Origin: Aestuariispira ectoiniformans | GTDB taxonomy: Bacteria > Pseudomonadota > Alphaproteobacteria > UBA8366 > Aestuariispiraceae | Length of the DNA: 64,000 nt | Reading direction: 5' to 3' | NCBI RefSeq assembly: GCF_025136295.1 | Contig: NZ_CP062788.1 | Location: 2,931,588-2,995,587, forward strand | Program-made: the position numbers and the translations under genes | Part shown: in pieces, positions 7,701-17,546 of the stretch | Position numbering within the stretch: the stretch's first letter is position 1 | How the letters are laid out: each line of letters begins with the position of its first letter | The notes under the pieces: generated by a model | What the model saw: only the letters and a program-made list of their open reading frames with translations | Databases searched by the model: none | What the model was told of the DNA's origin: nothing

Positions 7701-8552
7701 ATGACATATACAAACCCGAATGCACTGGTCGAAACATCATGGCTGGCAGATCATCTGGACGACCCGAAGGTCATCATTCTGGACGCCAGTTGGCACCTTC
7801 CGACAGTTGATCGGGATGCAAAGGCTGAATTTCAACAACACCATATCCCCAACGCCCGCTTTTTTGATATCGACGATGCATCGGATCGGGCCAGTGCACT
7901 TCCGCATATGCTGCCATCGCCGGACGGTTTTGCTGATTATGTTTCAGCCCTCGGCATCGGTAATGACAGCCATGTCGTTGTCTATGACAGCTATGGCCTG
8001 TTCTCTGCGGCGCGCGTCTGGTGGATGTTCCGGGTTTTTGGTCATGACAATGTCTCCATTCTCAATGGCGGCCTACCGAAATGGGAGATGGAAACCCGTC
8101 CCCTGACGGACGCACCAACGGCATCATCCCAGCACCCCTTCAACGCTGTATTCAGGCCCAAGATGGTGCAGTCTATTGACGATATTCAGGATAATTTAAC
8201 CCACGGGCAGCGAAAGATTCTGGATGCGCGTTCCCTTGCCCGCTTCCGTGGTGAGGCTGCAGAACCCCGCCCAGGCATACGATCCGGACATATCCCGGGT
8301 TCCGCATGCCTTCCATTCGATCAGTTGCTTGATCCGGCAAGTAAAACTTTGCTACCGGCCGAGACAATTGAGCAATTGTTCGACGGTGCCGGTATCGACA
8401 ATCAGATGGCTGTCACCTGTAGCTGCGGAACCGGCGTGACAGCCTGCGCCCTCGCCTTTGGCCTGCACCTTATCGGCAATGACGATGTTGCCGTCTATGA
8501 CGGCTCCTGGACCGAATGGGGCGGCCGTAGCGATACACCGGTAGAGGTCTGA
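7701..8552 (+). CDS. sseA: 3-mercaptopyruvate sulfurtransferase
   Basis: Two rhodanese domains fill the 283 residues: an inactive N-terminal one (residues about 8-130) and a catalytic C-terminal one (about 160-280). The active-site cysteine is C242 in the loop C-G-T-G-V-T-A, the variant that marks mercaptopyruvate rather than thiosulfate sulfurtransferases. The enzyme moves sulfur from 3-mercaptopyruvate to cyanide or thiols and takes part in cysteine breakdown. A second cysteine lies two residues before it (C240). The gene heads a short run with an acetyltransferase gene (4 bp apart) and alanine dehydrogenase, so amino acid breakdown is a likely theme. Confidence 0.93.
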   Translation: MTYTNPNALVETSWLADHLDDPKVIILDASWHLPTVDRDAKAEFQQHHIPNARFFDIDDASDRASALPHMLPSPDGFADYVSALGIGNDSHVVVYDSYGLFSAARVWWMFRVFGHDNVSILNGGLPKWEMETRPLTDAPTASSQHPFNAVFRPKMVQSIDDIQDNLTHGQRKILDARSLARFRGEAAEPRPGIRSGHIPGSACLPFDQLLDPASKTLLPAETIEQLFDGAGIDNQMAVTCSCGTGVTACALAFGLHLIGNDDVAVYDGSWTEWGGRSDTPVEV

Positions 8553-8556
8553 CCTC

Positions 8557-9036
8557 ATGACGCTGGAAATTCGCGCGATCCGGGATCAGGACATCGAAGA
8601 CATTGTCTCCCTCTGGCACAAATGCGGTTTAACACGCCCATGGAACAATCCGCATAAAGATATTGATATTGCAAGAGAAGAGCCCTCAAGTGAAATTCTG
8701 GTAGGCATTCAGAATTCGGATATCGTCGCCAGTGTCATGTGCGGCTTCGACGGCCATCGTGGCTGGCTTTACTATGTTGCTGTCGATCCCGGTTGCCGCG
8801 GCAAAGGGTTTGGTCGGGAGATCACGATTGCGGCTGAAAACTGGTTGCGCGACCGGGGAGCCCCAAAGGTTGAGCTGATGATCCGGGATGACAATTTCAC
8901 CGTTCGGGACTTCTATCACAGTGCCGGTTATACCGTCGAACCACGCATCGTCATGGCCAAATGGCTCAAAGAACCACCGGCTCCTCAAAAAGAGACAAGC
9001 CAGGTAACAAAAACGCCCGCACTAGAACAGGAATAA
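8557..9036 (+). CDS. GNAT-family acetyltransferase (YpeA type)
   Basis: The 159-residue protein is a GNAT acetyltransferase. The acetyl-CoA pyrophosphate loop is RGKGFGRE after strand WLYYVAVDP, residues about 75-95, followed by VELMIRDDN and DFYHSAGY, the usual C-terminal GNAT blocks. The start WHKCGLTRPWNNP matches the YpeA group, whose substrate is unknown. A charged, low-complexity tail follows residue 140. It is only 4 bp after sseA and 3 bp before the alanine dehydrogenase gene, so the three are probably one transcript. Confidence 0.87.
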   Translation: MTLEIRAIRDQDIEDIVSLWHKCGLTRPWNNPHKDIDIAREEPSSEILVGIQNSDIVASVMCGFDGHRGWLYYVAVDPGCRGKGFGREITIAAENWLRDRGAPKVELMIRDDNFTVRDFYHSAGYTVEPRIVMAKWLKEPPAPQKETSQVTKTPALEQE

Positions 9037-9039
9037 GCA

Positions 9040-10137
9040 ATGATTGTTGGCATCCCGAAGGAAATCAAATCCCAGGAAGGCCGTGTCGCCCTTTTGCCGG
9101 AGCAGGTTTCTACGCTGACTGCAAACGGCATTCAAGTGAATGTGGAAACCAATGCCGGGCTTTTGTCAGGTGCCGGGGACGCCGACTATCACAAGGCTGG
9201 CGCCAATATCTGTGGCGACGCCGCCTCAGTATTCGCCAACAGCGACCTTATCGTGAAGGTTAAGGAATTCCAGCAAAGTGAATATGCACTTCTGCAGGAA
9301 AAGCACGTTCTTTTCACCAATATCCACCCGGCGGCCACCCCCGAACAGGTCAATGTATTACTGGACAAGGGATTAACCGCCATCGCAGCCGAAGACACCC
9401 ACGAATTCGGCTCACCCAACTGTGCCCTTGCTGGAGAAGTGGGTGCTTTCGAAGGAATACGGCTCTGCATGGCGCCCCATGGTGGCACCGGGCGTCATTT
9501 CCTTCCTCACTATGGCTCTTCTCCGATAAAAGCAGCCGTCATCGGTCTTGGGAACGTCGGTCGTGGTGCCTTGCGCACCCTGCTATCTCTGGGCTGTGAG
9601 GTTGTAGGCTTTGATATCAGCAATGGTATTCGCTATCGCACGGAACAGGATTGGGACAGCCGCAATTTCTCAACCGCGGATATTGACGATTTTGCAAAAC
9701 GAATGGATGAATTCGATCTTGTCGTTAACTGCGTGCTCTGGCCCAAACATCGCGAAGACCATCTGATAAGCCGACCTCAGCTTTCACAGTTGAAACAGAC
9801 CTGCGTCATCGCCGATATTTCCTGTGATGAGGGCGGCGCCATTGAAACCTGCCGCCCGACGAAATGGGAAAACCCTACTTATCGAGAAGAAGGCATTCTC
9901 CATTTCTGTGTCGACAATATCCCTGGTGCGGTTCCGGTTGCGGCCAGCGCCGGTTATGGGCGGTCTTTGTTGCCCCATATTGAAAATATCGTCGCCAACG
10001 GTTGGAAGGAAGCCTGCAAATCCTCGCCATGGCTGGCGCGTGGATTGGTTTGCGCGGAGAGAACCCTCGTCCACGCAGAGACAGCCCGCATTCAAAACCG
10101 GGAACGGGTTGATACAGGCGCGTTTCTGGCCCGCTAG
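9040..10137 (+). CDS. Alanine dehydrogenase family protein
   Basis: The 365-residue protein belongs to the alanine dehydrogenase/transhydrogenase family. It begins [23 protein letters not shown], the classic N-terminal block with the substrate-binding arginine and lysine regions, and has a Rossmann site [21 protein letters not shown] near residue 167. The C-terminal half keeps [15 protein letters not shown], typical of alanine dehydrogenase. The enzyme would oxidise L-alanine to pyruvate and ammonia with NAD. The sequence departs from canonical Ald (for example [15 protein letters not shown] instead of the usual LLIPGAKAP-like block), so a related amino-acid dehydrogenase is possible. Its stop overlaps the stop of the convergent oxidoreductase gene (CTAG). 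Confidence 0.8.
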   Translation: MIVGIPKEIKSQEGRVALLPEQVSTLTANGIQVNVETNAGLLSGAGDADYHKAGANICGDAASVFANSDLIVKVKEFQQSEYALLQEKHVLFTNIHPAATPEQVNVLLDKGLTAIAAEDTHEFGSPNCALAGEVGAFEGIRLCMAPHGGTGRHFLPHYGSSPIKAAVIGLGNVGRGALRTLLSLGCEVVGFDISNGIRYRTEQDWDSRNFSTADIDDFAKRMDEFDLVVNCVLWPKHREDHLISRPQLSQLKQTCVIADISCDEGGAIETCRPTKWENPTYREEGILHFCVDNIPGAVPVAASAGYGRSLLPHIENIVANGWKEACKSSPWLARGLVCAERTLVHAETARIQNRERVDTGAFLAR

Positions 10138-11240
10138 GTCAATAATTCAACGACGTGATCTGCAATTGCCAAAGAGGATGTCAGCCCCGGTGACTCAATG
10201 CCGAAGAGATTGACCAGCCCGTTCACGCCATGCGTATCCGGACCTTGGATCATGAAGTCTGCAGCCGCCTCACCGGGGCCTACGATTTTCGGGCGAATGC
10301 CCGTATAGCCGGGTTGCATTGCGCCATCCTCAAGGCCAGGCCAGTAGGTGCGAATGGCATCGTAGAAATCCTGGCCGCGCGCCTCATCCATCTCATAGTC
10401 AATTTCGTCAATCCATTGCGTATCCGGTCCGAATTTGGCCTGCCCGCCCAGATCAAGGGTTATATGCACCCCCAACCCGGCCTGATCGGGCATTGGATAG
10501 ACAAGATGGGTAAAGGGTGCAGCCCCCGCCAATGTGAAATAACTACCTTTGCAGTAGAATTCATCCGGAACCGTATTCTTTGGCAGGCCATGAAAAGACC
10601 GGGCGAGTGCGGGCGCATGTAATCCTGCACAATTAATGACCTGCGTCGCCTGCAGCGCCATTGGAGATTCGCCCCCGACCAAAACACGAATTCCGTCTTT
10701 TCGGACTTCAGCCCTTTCCACCGGGCTTTGAAGAGCCACCATTGCGCCATGGCTTTCCGCTTCCCCTAACAAGGACAGCATAAATGCATGCGAATCGACG
10801 ATACCGGTAGAAGGCGACAACAACGCAGCGACACAGGATAACTGTGGCTCGAGCATCGTTGCCTCATGTGCGGAAAGCCATTGCAGATCATCGACCCCAT
10901 TGGCCGCAGCCTTGCCTTTCAATGCTTCGAGAGCGGAAAGCTGACTGTCATTGGTTGCCACGATCAATTTGCCGCAGCGTCTGTAGGGCACACCGTGGCT
11001 GTCGCAATAAGTATAAAGGGCTTTTTTCCCGGCAACGCAGAATCGTGCTTTCAGGCTGTCTTGCGGATAATAAATCCCCGCATGGACAACCTCGCTGTTG
11101 CGCGCACTGGTTTCCGTCCCGATGGCGTCTGCGGCCTCAAGAATGATGACTTCACGCCCCTCACGCGCCAGGGCGCGTGCGACCGCCAGGCCCACAACGC
11201 CCGCGCCAATCACAACCGTGTCGATAGAGGCCGTTTCCAT
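10134..11240 (-). CDS. FAD-dependent oxidoreductase, L-2-hydroxyglutarate dehydrogenase-like
   Basis: A 368-residue DAO-superfamily flavoprotein. The FAD site is [20 protein letters not shown] at residues about 9-28 with an acidic residue after the next strand. The [15 protein letters not shown] block near residue 45 is the signature of the L-2-hydroxyglutarate oxidase (LhgO/YgaF) branch. KGSYF near 230 and [12 protein letters not shown] near 315 fit the same branch. These enzymes oxidise L-2-hydroxyglutarate to 2-oxoglutarate and pass electrons to the respiratory chain or oxygen. The ATG has an AAGGTGA site upstream. The neighbouring metC is divergent. Confidence 0.85.
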   Translation of the reverse strand: METASIDTVVIGAGVVGLAVARALAREGREVIILEAADAIGTETSARNSEVVHAGIYYPQDSLKARFCVAGKKALYTYCDSHGVPYRRCGKLIVATNDSQLSALEALKGKAAANGVDDLQWLSAHEATMLEPQLSCVAALLSPSTGIVDSHAFMLSLLGEAESHGAMVALQSPVERAEVRKDGIRVLVGGESPMALQATQVINCAGLHAPALARSFHGLPKNTVPDEFYCKGSYFTLAGAAPFTHLVYPMPDQAGLGVHITLDLGGQAKFGPDTQWIDEIDYEMDEARGQDFYDAIRTYWPGLEDGAMQPGYTGIRPKIVGPGEAAADFMIQGPDTHGVNGLVNLFGIESPGLTSSLAIADHVVELLT

Positions 11241-11346
11241 ACTCGTGTCACCTTACTTGCTCCGCCAATCACCCGCTGCTATCACGGAGGCAGAGCAATA
11301 TCAATCCAGGTGGCTTTCGAACACCTGCCAACCAACAGGGACACTC

Positions 11347-12504
11347 ATGAAGGACGATAGTATTCTGACGCATGCCGGTCGCCACCCGAAACAGAACCAT
11401 GGTGTGGTAAACCCGCCCGTCTATCATGCCTCGACAATTCTTTTCCCGACATTGGACACCTTCTATGGCCGGGATAAATCCATCAAGTCGACCTATGGCC
11501 GCAAAGGGACACCGACCGTCTTCTCCCTGCAGGACGCCGTCTGTGAACTGGAAGGCGGACACGGCACAATTCTCGCCCCGTCAGGCCTCGCGGCGGTAAC
11601 AGCGGCCATTCAGGCCTGCACGAAGGCCGGGGACCATGTCCTGATACCCGACAGCGTTTATGCCCCTACCCGCATGTTCATGGATCAGACTCTGGCCCGG
11701 TTTGGGGTTTCTGCCGAATATTATGATCCGACGATCGGCAGCGGAATCGAAGCACAGGTCAAACCGGAAACCAGCGTCATCTTCATGGAAGCCCCCGGCT
11801 CCTGGACTTTTGAAATGCAGGATGTGCCTGCAATCGTCGACGTTGCCAAAAAGCACGACATTATCACGATCATCGATAATACCTGGGCCGCCGGATATTT
11901 CTTCAAACCGCTGGCTCTGGGCGTGGACATTTCGGTACAGGCCGCCACAAAATATATCGTCGGGCATTCCGACACGATGATGGGCGTGATCACCTGTAAC
12001 AAAGAAACCTTCCAGCGGGTTCAGGACATGGCCTTCCTGTCGGGCATGTGCGCCGGTCCCGACGATGTCTATCTCGCCCAACGTGGCCTTCGCAGCATGG
12101 GAACGCGCCTGCGCCAACATCACACCAATGGCATCAAACTGGCTGAATGGTTGCAACAGCGTCCCGAGGTCCTTCGTGTCATGCACCCGGCCCTGCCCGA
12201 CGATCCGGGCCATGCGCTCTGGAAGCGGGACTTCACCGGTGCCTGTGGCTTGTTTGGCTTTGTTATGAAGTCTGTCGAAGAACGGCAATTGGCCGCCATG
12301 ATGGACAATATGAAGTTCTTCGGCATGGGCTATAGCTGGGGCGGTTTTGAAAGCCTGCTGATCCCGACAAACCCGGCCAGTGTCCGCACGGTCACCAAAT
12401 GGGACGTTGAAGGCCAGTCTATGCGTATCCATGTGGGCCTGGAAGATTTCGACGATCTGATAGCTGATCTAGAAGCCGGTTTTGACCGGCTGGCAAAAGC
12501 ATAG
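11347..12504 (+). CDS. metC: Cystathionine beta-lyase
   Basis: A 385-residue Cys/Met-metabolism PLP enzyme (fold type I). The PLP lysine is K202 in AATKYIVGHSD, the family signature. The start THAGRHPKQNHGVVNPPVYHASTI and YGRKGTPTVF match MetC, which splits cystathionine to homocysteine, pyruvate and ammonia in methionine synthesis. YSWGGFESL near residue 325 is also typical of MetC. ATG 11347 was chosen because residues before it are unlike the family and overlap the divergent oxidoreductase gene. With cysK and sseA, it adds to the sulfur amino acid genes of this arm. Confidence 0.92.
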   Translation: MKDDSILTHAGRHPKQNHGVVNPPVYHASTILFPTLDTFYGRDKSIKSTYGRKGTPTVFSLQDAVCELEGGHGTILAPSGLAAVTAAIQACTKAGDHVLIPDSVYAPTRMFMDQTLARFGVSAEYYDPTIGSGIEAQVKPETSVIFMEAPGSWTFEMQDVPAIVDVAKKHDIITIIDNTWAAGYFFKPLALGVDISVQAATKYIVGHSDTMMGVITCNKETFQRVQDMAFLSGMCAGPDDVYLAQRGLRSMGTRLRQHHTNGIKLAEWLQQRPEVLRVMHPALPDDPGHALWKRDFTGACGLFGFVMKSVEERQLAAMMDNMKFFGMGYSWGGFESLLIPTNPASVRTVTKWDVEGQSMRIHVGLEDFDDLIADLEAGFDRLAKA

Positions 12505-12522
12505 ACTTAAGAGGGGGTTAAA

Positions 12523-13311
12523 ATGCGCTGGCTGCACGTTTTTCTGACTGTTCTTGGTCTCTCTTTTGCCCTGCCACACGGTGCCTCGGCAAAAGAAGAC
12601 ACAATCTTGATATTTGCCGCGGCAAGTACGCGCAATGCTGTCGAAGAAGCAGTCGGCGCATTTACACAAAAAAGCGGGGAAACCGTTCTGGTCTCTTATG
12701 GCAGCAGTGGAACTCTGGCACGCCAGATTGCCGCCGGGGCCCCCGCCGACCTCTATATCTCCGCCAATCAGAAATGGGTGGAATGGTTGCAGAAAGAGGC
12801 CCCCGGGTCATTTGCCAAACTTTCACCTTTTGCCAGTAACAGGCTGGTTCTGATCCAGCCGAATGACGGTGCACCACAGCTACATCTGAATGCATCTCTG
12901 GGCGAAAAATTGGGAGACAGTCGTATTGCCGTCGGCAACGTCACCCACGTCCCTGCGGGAATGTATGCGCAGGACGCGCTCAAGTCCCTTGGACTATGGG
13001 ATAATCTGAAAGACCACCTGGCCCAGACAAAGGACGTCCGTGCCGCCCTTGCCCTGGTGCAACGCGGTGAAGCAAGCGCCGGGATCGTATACCAGACCGA
13101 CGCGGCCATCACAGATGGTGTTCGCGTTGCAGAGCAAATCCCCGAATCCGCCCACGATCCCATCCGCTATTTTGTTGGCGTGTTGTCTTCGGGTGAGAGG
13201 AAAGTAAAACAAGCATCTAATTTCTTTGATTTTTTGCTTTCTCCGGACGGACAATCCTATTTCAGGAAATATGGTTTCCAACCGTTAGGGATCAATGCTC
13301 CGAATGGATAA
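12523..13311 (+). CDS. modA: Molybdate ABC transporter, periplasmic binding protein
   Basis: The 262-residue precursor has a cleavable signal peptide (residues 1-24, ending GASA). The mature part begins with ILIFAAASTRNAVEEA and has VLVSYGSSGTLARQI, the two serine-containing loops that hold molybdate or tungstate in ModA. VTHVPAGMYAQDAL and SAGIVYQTDA further support this. Its stop overlaps the start of modB by 17 bp, and modC follows, giving a complete importer. It could supply the molybdopterin enzyme encoded by coxSLM 12 kb away. No ModE regulator gene is seen nearby. Confidence 0.94.
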   Translation: MRWLHVFLTVLGLSFALPHGASAKEDTILIFAAASTRNAVEEAVGAFTQKSGETVLVSYGSSGTLARQIAAGAPADLYISANQKWVEWLQKEAPGSFAKLSPFASNRLVLIQPNDGAPQLHLNASLGEKLGDSRIAVGNVTHVPAGMYAQDALKSLGLWDNLKDHLAQTKDVRAALALVQRGEASAGIVYQTDAAITDGVRVAEQIPESAHDPIRYFVGVLSSGERKVKQASNFFDFLLSPDGQSYFRKYGFQPLGINAPNG

Positions 13312-14005
13312 CCTCCTAACCCCAATGGAGATGGACGCCCTGCTGCTCAGCTTGCGTGTGGCGACCGTCAGCATTGCGGTTGCCCTGCCGATTGCCCTGG
13401 CCTTTGCCTGGCTGTTTGCACGTTGTCATTTTCCAGGTAAGTCTCTCCTGATCGGCATTATTCATCTACCGCTCATCCTGCCGCCCGTGGTGATCGGTTA
13501 TGTCTTGCTGATCCTGCTGGGCAGGAAAGGCATGATTGGCGCATTTCTGTATGACTGGTTCGACATAACCCTGGCCTTTACCTGGAAAGGTGCAGCCATC
13601 GCGGCCGCCATTGTCGCCTTCCCTTTGATGGTGAGATCGATGCGACTGTCCCTGGAGGCTGTCGACCGCGGTCTGGAAGGAGCCGCCCGCACCCTGGGGG
13701 CCTCATCCCGCAGGACTTTTTTGACAATCACGGTTCCACTGATGATGCCGGGTATCCTGACCGCGCTGATTCTAGGATTTGCGCGGGCCTTGGGGGAATT
13801 TGGAGCAACAATCACCTTTGTTTCCAATATTCCGCGCCAGACACAAACCCTGCCGCTGGCGCTTTATACCCTGACCCAGACGCCGGGTGAAGAAGCCGGT
13901 GCAACAAGGCTTGCCGTGATATCCGTTGCCGTTGCCCTGGTTGCAATGGTGGCGGCGGAGCTCCTGGCAAAACACCTTCAAAGTGAAGGCAAGGGGGCAG
14001 GATGA
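13295..14005 (+). CDS. modB: Molybdate ABC transporter permease
   Basis: A 236-residue inner-membrane permease with about five spans. The cytoplasmic coupling loop EGAARTLGASSRRTFLTITVPL (residues about 128-149) is the EAA motif that contacts ModC. FARALGEFGATITFVSNIP is the well-known ModB segment. ATG 13295 lies in the end of modA; ATG 13304, three codons later, is an equally possible start. The end overlaps modC by 4 bp. Confidence 0.94.
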   Translation: MLRMDNLLTPMEMDALLLSLRVATVSIAVALPIALAFAWLFARCHFPGKSLLIGIIHLPLILPPVVIGYVLLILLGRKGMIGAFLYDWFDITLAFTWKGAAIAAAIVAFPLMVRSMRLSLEAVDRGLEGAARTLGASSRRTFLTITVPLMMPGILTALILGFARALGEFGATITFVSNIPRQTQTLPLALYTLTQTPGEEAGATRLAVISVAVALVAMVAAELLAKHLQSEGKGAG

Positions 14006-15099
14006 TACGGATCAACGTCAAGAAGACCCTGCCCGGCCTTTCCCTGAACGCAAGTTTTGAGTCCGATCATGCAAAGGTAACCGCCGTATTCGGCAAGTCG
14101 GGCTGCGGCAAGACCACATTGGTCAATATGATTGCGGGGCTTGTAAAGCCGGATGAGGGTCTCATCCAGATCAACGACCTTGTGCTGTTTGACTCACAAA
14201 ACAGGGTCAATCTGCCTCCTGAAAAACGCAAGATCGGCTATGTGTTCCAGGATGGCCGCCTGTTTCCTCATATGACCGTCAAGAAAAACCTTCTTTATGG
14301 CGCCCGGTCGGACGTACAAAGCGTAACCGGCCTCAAGGACGTGGTCCGTCTGCTCGATATAGACCCCCTTCTCAATCGCAAGCCGGCGCGCCTGTCTGGC
14401 GGAGAGAAACAACGCGTTGCGATCGGACGGGCACTACTGTCCAATCCTCGCCTGCTGCTTATGGACGAGCCCCTCGCCGCATTGGACAGCGACCGTAAGG
14501 CGGAAATCATGCCCTTCATCGAACGTCTGCGCGATGAACTGGGCATTCCAACGATCTATGTCAGTCACGCTATGGAAGAGATCATCCGGCTTGCCGACCT
14601 CATGGTCATCATGGATGCAGGAAAGGTCGCCGCCGTCGGATCGGTCGAGGCTCTCTCCACAAATCTCGACCTACAGCCGATCACCGGACAGCAGGAGGCA
14701 GGGTCCGTCCTTACCGCCAAGATTATCAGTCATGACGGTGATTTACATCTCAGCCAACTGGAAATTCAGGGCGGCAGTGTCCTGACCGTGCCCCTTCTGC
14801 ACCGCCCGGTCGGCACCGCACTGCGTATCCGCATCCAGGCGCGCGACGTCATCCTGTCGCTACAGCCACCAACACAGATCAGCACCCTGAACCGGCTGCA
14901 GGGAACGATCACGGAAATTCGCAAAGGCAAGGGTCCCCACGCCGATATCATGATTGACATTGGACAACCCCTTTGGGCGCGGATCACCCAGAAGTCCGTC
15001 AATGATCTCGGGTTAATGCCCGGCCTTAATATTCATGCCCTGGTGAAATCAGTGGCAATCGACCGCCAAAGCCTAGGCACAAGGCGATCTGCTGATTAG
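14002..15099 (+). CDS. modC: Molybdate ABC transporter ATP-binding protein
   Basis: The 365-residue ATPase has Walker A GKSGCGKTTL (near residue 33), signature LSGGEKQRVAIGRALL (near 132) and Walker B LLLMDEPLAALD. A C-terminal regulatory TOBE/Mop domain (about 290-355) binds molybdate and can shut transport. It energises the ModB permease. The start overlaps modB by 4 bp (ATGA), so the three mod genes are one operon. No terminator hairpin is obvious before the cyclase gene 41 bp downstream, so read-through is possible. Confidence 0.95.
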   Translation: MIRINVKKTLPGLSLNASFESDHAKVTAVFGKSGCGKTTLVNMIAGLVKPDEGLIQINDLVLFDSQNRVNLPPEKRKIGYVFQDGRLFPHMTVKKNLLYGARSDVQSVTGLKDVVRLLDIDPLLNRKPARLSGGEKQRVAIGRALLSNPRLLLMDEPLAALDSDRKAEIMPFIERLRDELGIPTIYVSHAMEEIIRLADLMVIMDAGKVAAVGSVEALSTNLDLQPITGQQEAGSVLTAKIISHDGDLHLSQLEIQGGSVLTVPLLHRPVGTALRIRIQARDVILSLQPPTQISTLNRLQGTITEIRKGKGPHADIMIDIGQPLWARITQKSVNDLGLMPGLNIHALVKSVAIDRQSLGTRRSAD

Positions 15100-15140
15100 A
15101 CTGATGGCACAGGCATTCTTTAGGAGTGGATTGTCTAGTC

Positions 15141-16364
15141 ATGAGCATATCACTATCCGCCGAGGAACAAGCACGGATCCTCGTGCATGACACCGAAGGC
15201 TGGCCATTGGCCCCTATCATTGACTGGCTGTATAGCGCGGATGCGAAAATCCCGGACGCGCAGCTTTTCCTCGAACAGTTTTCGAAGCGACTGATCGACG
15301 TTGGCGCGCCTGTTAATCGCTTTCGCTATTCCTTCTGGACGATCCATCCTCAATTGGCCGCAATTTCCTATATCTGGGAAAAAAACCGCCCCGGCATCGA
15401 AATGTTTGAAGTTCCTCATGGGATTCGCGAAACCTCGTCCTTCATCGGCAGTCCTGCGCAAGCCGTCGATAACTCAGGCAAACCTGCCCGGTACCATCTG
15501 GAAAAACTGGACCTTAGCAAAGAGCATCCCGTCCTGGCCGAAGTCGCAGCCATGGGAGCCACGGATTATCTTGGTATCCCGCTCACGGCAGTAAACGGTG
15601 AATTCCAGTCTGCATTCGTGTCCACAGATCGCCCGGGCGGCTTCACTGATTGTGATATCGCCAAGCTCATAAGACTGGCTGACTTCCTGCAGCCCAAATT
15701 GGATGTCCTGTCTGCCTACCGTTCCGCGGTAGAACTGCTGAACACTTACGTTGGGCAGCGCACCGGCCAACGCATCCTCAACGGTCAGATAAAACGGGGC
15801 GATGGAGAAACCATCAAGGCCGCCCTTTGGTTCAGCGACCTGCGTGACTTTACCGAGCTGTCGGAAAACCTGCCCGCCGATGAGCTTCTGGCTTTGTTGA
15901 ACAGCTATTTCGAGTTTGTCTTTAATGCCGTGGATGCCCATGGCGGCGAGGTACTACGCTTTATCGGAGATGCGATGCTGATCGTTTTCACCGAAGAGGC
16001 GGCAGGGTCGCTTGAAATGGCATGTGAAGCAGCCCTTAGCGCAGCAGAAGAAGCCTTCGCCAACCTCGCAAAACTCAACGAAAGGCGGTTTGGAGAGGGA
16101 AAACCTGAAATTCGGTTTGGTGTCGGGCTACACAAAGGCACAGTGATTTACGGAAATGTCGGGGCGCCGTCCCGGCTGGATTTCACAGTCATGGGCCCGG
16201 CCGTCAACCGAACCGCACGCCTGGAAAGCCTGACGAAGGAGCTGGCCTGCCCCATGCTTTTCTCACGGGAGTTTGCGCAATATACCGGGCGGTCCGTTAC
16301 CTCACACGGGTATCACCACCTGAAAGGTGTTGCCGCCCCGCAGGAGGTATTCTCTCTTGTCTGA
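15141..16364 (+). CDS. Class III adenylate/guanylate cyclase with N-terminal sensory region
   Basis: The 407-residue protein has a C-terminal class III cyclase domain (residues about 215-400). The metal-binding aspartates are in ALWFSDLRDFTEL and RFIGDAMLIVF; LDFTVMGPAVNRTARLE carries the purine and transition-state residues. It makes cAMP, or possibly cGMP, from the triphosphate. Residues 1-200 resemble a GAF-like region (DYLGIPLTAVNGEFQSAF) and lack membrane spans, so this is a soluble sensor cyclase. ATG 15141 is preferred over GTG 15126, which has no room for the AGGAG site. Its last codons overlap the next gene, giving a coupled pair. Confidence 0.9.
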   Translation: MSISLSAEEQARILVHDTEGWPLAPIIDWLYSADAKIPDAQLFLEQFSKRLIDVGAPVNRFRYSFWTIHPQLAAISYIWEKNRPGIEMFEVPHGIRETSSFIGSPAQAVDNSGKPARYHLEKLDLSKEHPVLAEVAAMGATDYLGIPLTAVNGEFQSAFVSTDRPGGFTDCDIAKLIRLADFLQPKLDVLSAYRSAVELLNTYVGQRTGQRILNGQIKRGDGETIKAALWFSDLRDFTELSENLPADELLALLNSYFEFVFNAVDAHGGEVLRFIGDAMLIVFTEEAAGSLEMACEAALSAAEEAFANLAKLNERRFGEGKPEIRFGVGLHKGTVIYGNVGAPSRLDFTVMGPAVNRTARLESLTKELACPMLFSREFAQYTGRSVTSHGYHHLKGVAAPQEVFSLV

Positions 16365-17538
16365 CAGCCCAGAGGACAAGAATAATAACTTCTTTTATCA
16401 GAATATTCCGGCCTTCGAGGGTTTCAGCGGCGTCACCCTTCTTTCCAATTATCACAGTACCCCGGATAGCTGGCATATAGTCATAGCCGATGTGGTGAAT
16501 TCCACCCGCGCCATAGAGCAAGGCCGCTACAAGGACGTGAATATGATTGGCGCGGCAAGTATTACAGCCGTCCTCAACGTCACGTCCCAGTTTGATATTC
16601 CATATGTTTTTGGTGGAGATGGCGCCACATTGCTCGTCCCGCCTTCCGCAGTCCAAGCAGTGGAAACAGCGCTTGCGCAATTGCAGAACCTTGCCGATCG
16701 CCAATTGCGGCTCAAACTGCGCGTCGGCCATACATCCATTCACAACATACGCAGCCTGGGGCACGACATCCTAGTCTCCAAACTGGCACTGTCGCCCAAC
16801 AATCACCTAGCCATGTTCACCGGTGGCGGAATCGCCGCGATGGATCGATTGCTCAAAGAAAATAGCCCCGACATTACAATCTTGCATGGCGATGAGGGAC
16901 AAATCCCGCCGGACCTGAGTGGGCTCTCCTGCCGTTGGGAGCCCCTTGAAGCGGTCCGCGGAACAATGCTGTCCATTCTCATAAACCCTTTGGGCGCTTC
17001 AACGGCTCATCGCACCCAAATTGTCGGACAGGTCCTGGAAGATCTCGCGGCATTCCTATCCGAAGACCTGGAGCAGCGGCGTCCCACATCTGAAACCAAC
17101 ATGCGCCTGCGCTGGCCGCTCAGAAATCTTTGGCTGGAAGCCATAATGACGAGAGGTTCCAGGTCGTCTCTCAGGCGTTATTTGGGAGTATATGTAAACT
17201 CACTCATCCAGAAGTTTCTGGATATCTTCAATTTGAAACTGGGTGATTTCAATGCGCCCGTCTATCGTAACGAGCTACGGGCCAACACCGATTTCCGGCG
17301 TTATGACGATACCTTACGCCTAATCCTGGACTGCTCACGTGACGAGGCTGCGAGAATTGAGGACCTGTTGGAGAGTTATAGGTCAGAAGGCCGAATCTCC
17401 TATGGCCTTCACATATCCTCCAGAGCCCTGATGACCTGCCTGGTCTTTTCATTAAGCGACCACAGGCACATCCATTTCATTGACGGCGCCGACGGAGGTT
17501 TTGCGCTGGCCGCCAAGAAAATAAAAGATACGAAATAG
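16357..17538 (+). CDS. DUF3095 family protein with cyclase-like motifs
   Basis: The 393-residue protein matches the DUF3095 family, whose function is not established. It probably starts at TTG 16357, which has an AGGAGG site 9 bases upstream (16342-16347) and overlaps the cyclase stop by 8 bp. Two blocks recall a diverged class III cyclase core: HIVIADVVNSTRAIEQG near residue 43, with an aspartate where cyclases bind metal, and PYVFGGDGATLLVP near 83, like the second aspartate strand. The C-terminal 200 residues are helical. Coupling to a true cyclase gene suggests a partner, regulator or second cyclase; this is inference. The next feature downstream is tRNA-Arg. Confidence 0.8.
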   Translation: MSDSPEDKNNNFFYQNIPAFEGFSGVTLLSNYHSTPDSWHIVIADVVNSTRAIEQGRYKDVNMIGAASITAVLNVTSQFDIPYVFGGDGATLLVPPSAVQAVETALAQLQNLADRQLRLKLRVGHTSIHNIRSLGHDILVSKLALSPNNHLAMFTGGGIAAMDRLLKENSPDITILHGDEGQIPPDLSGLSCRWEPLEAVRGTMLSILINPLGASTAHRTQIVGQVLEDLAAFLSEDLEQRRPTSETNMRLRWPLRNLWLEAIMTRGSRSSLRRYLGVYVNSLIQKFLDIFNLKLGDFNAPVYRNELRANTDFRRYDDTLRLILDCSRDEAARIEDLLESYRSEGRISYGLHISSRALMTCLVFSLSDHRHIHFIDGADGGFALAAKKIKDTK

Positions 17539-17546
17539 GAAAGTAA

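Noticed and set aside
11241-11346. SAM riboswitch upstream of metC
   Set aside because: The 106-base gap holds only a short CAGGTG/CACCTG inverted pair and no SAM-II-like conserved core.
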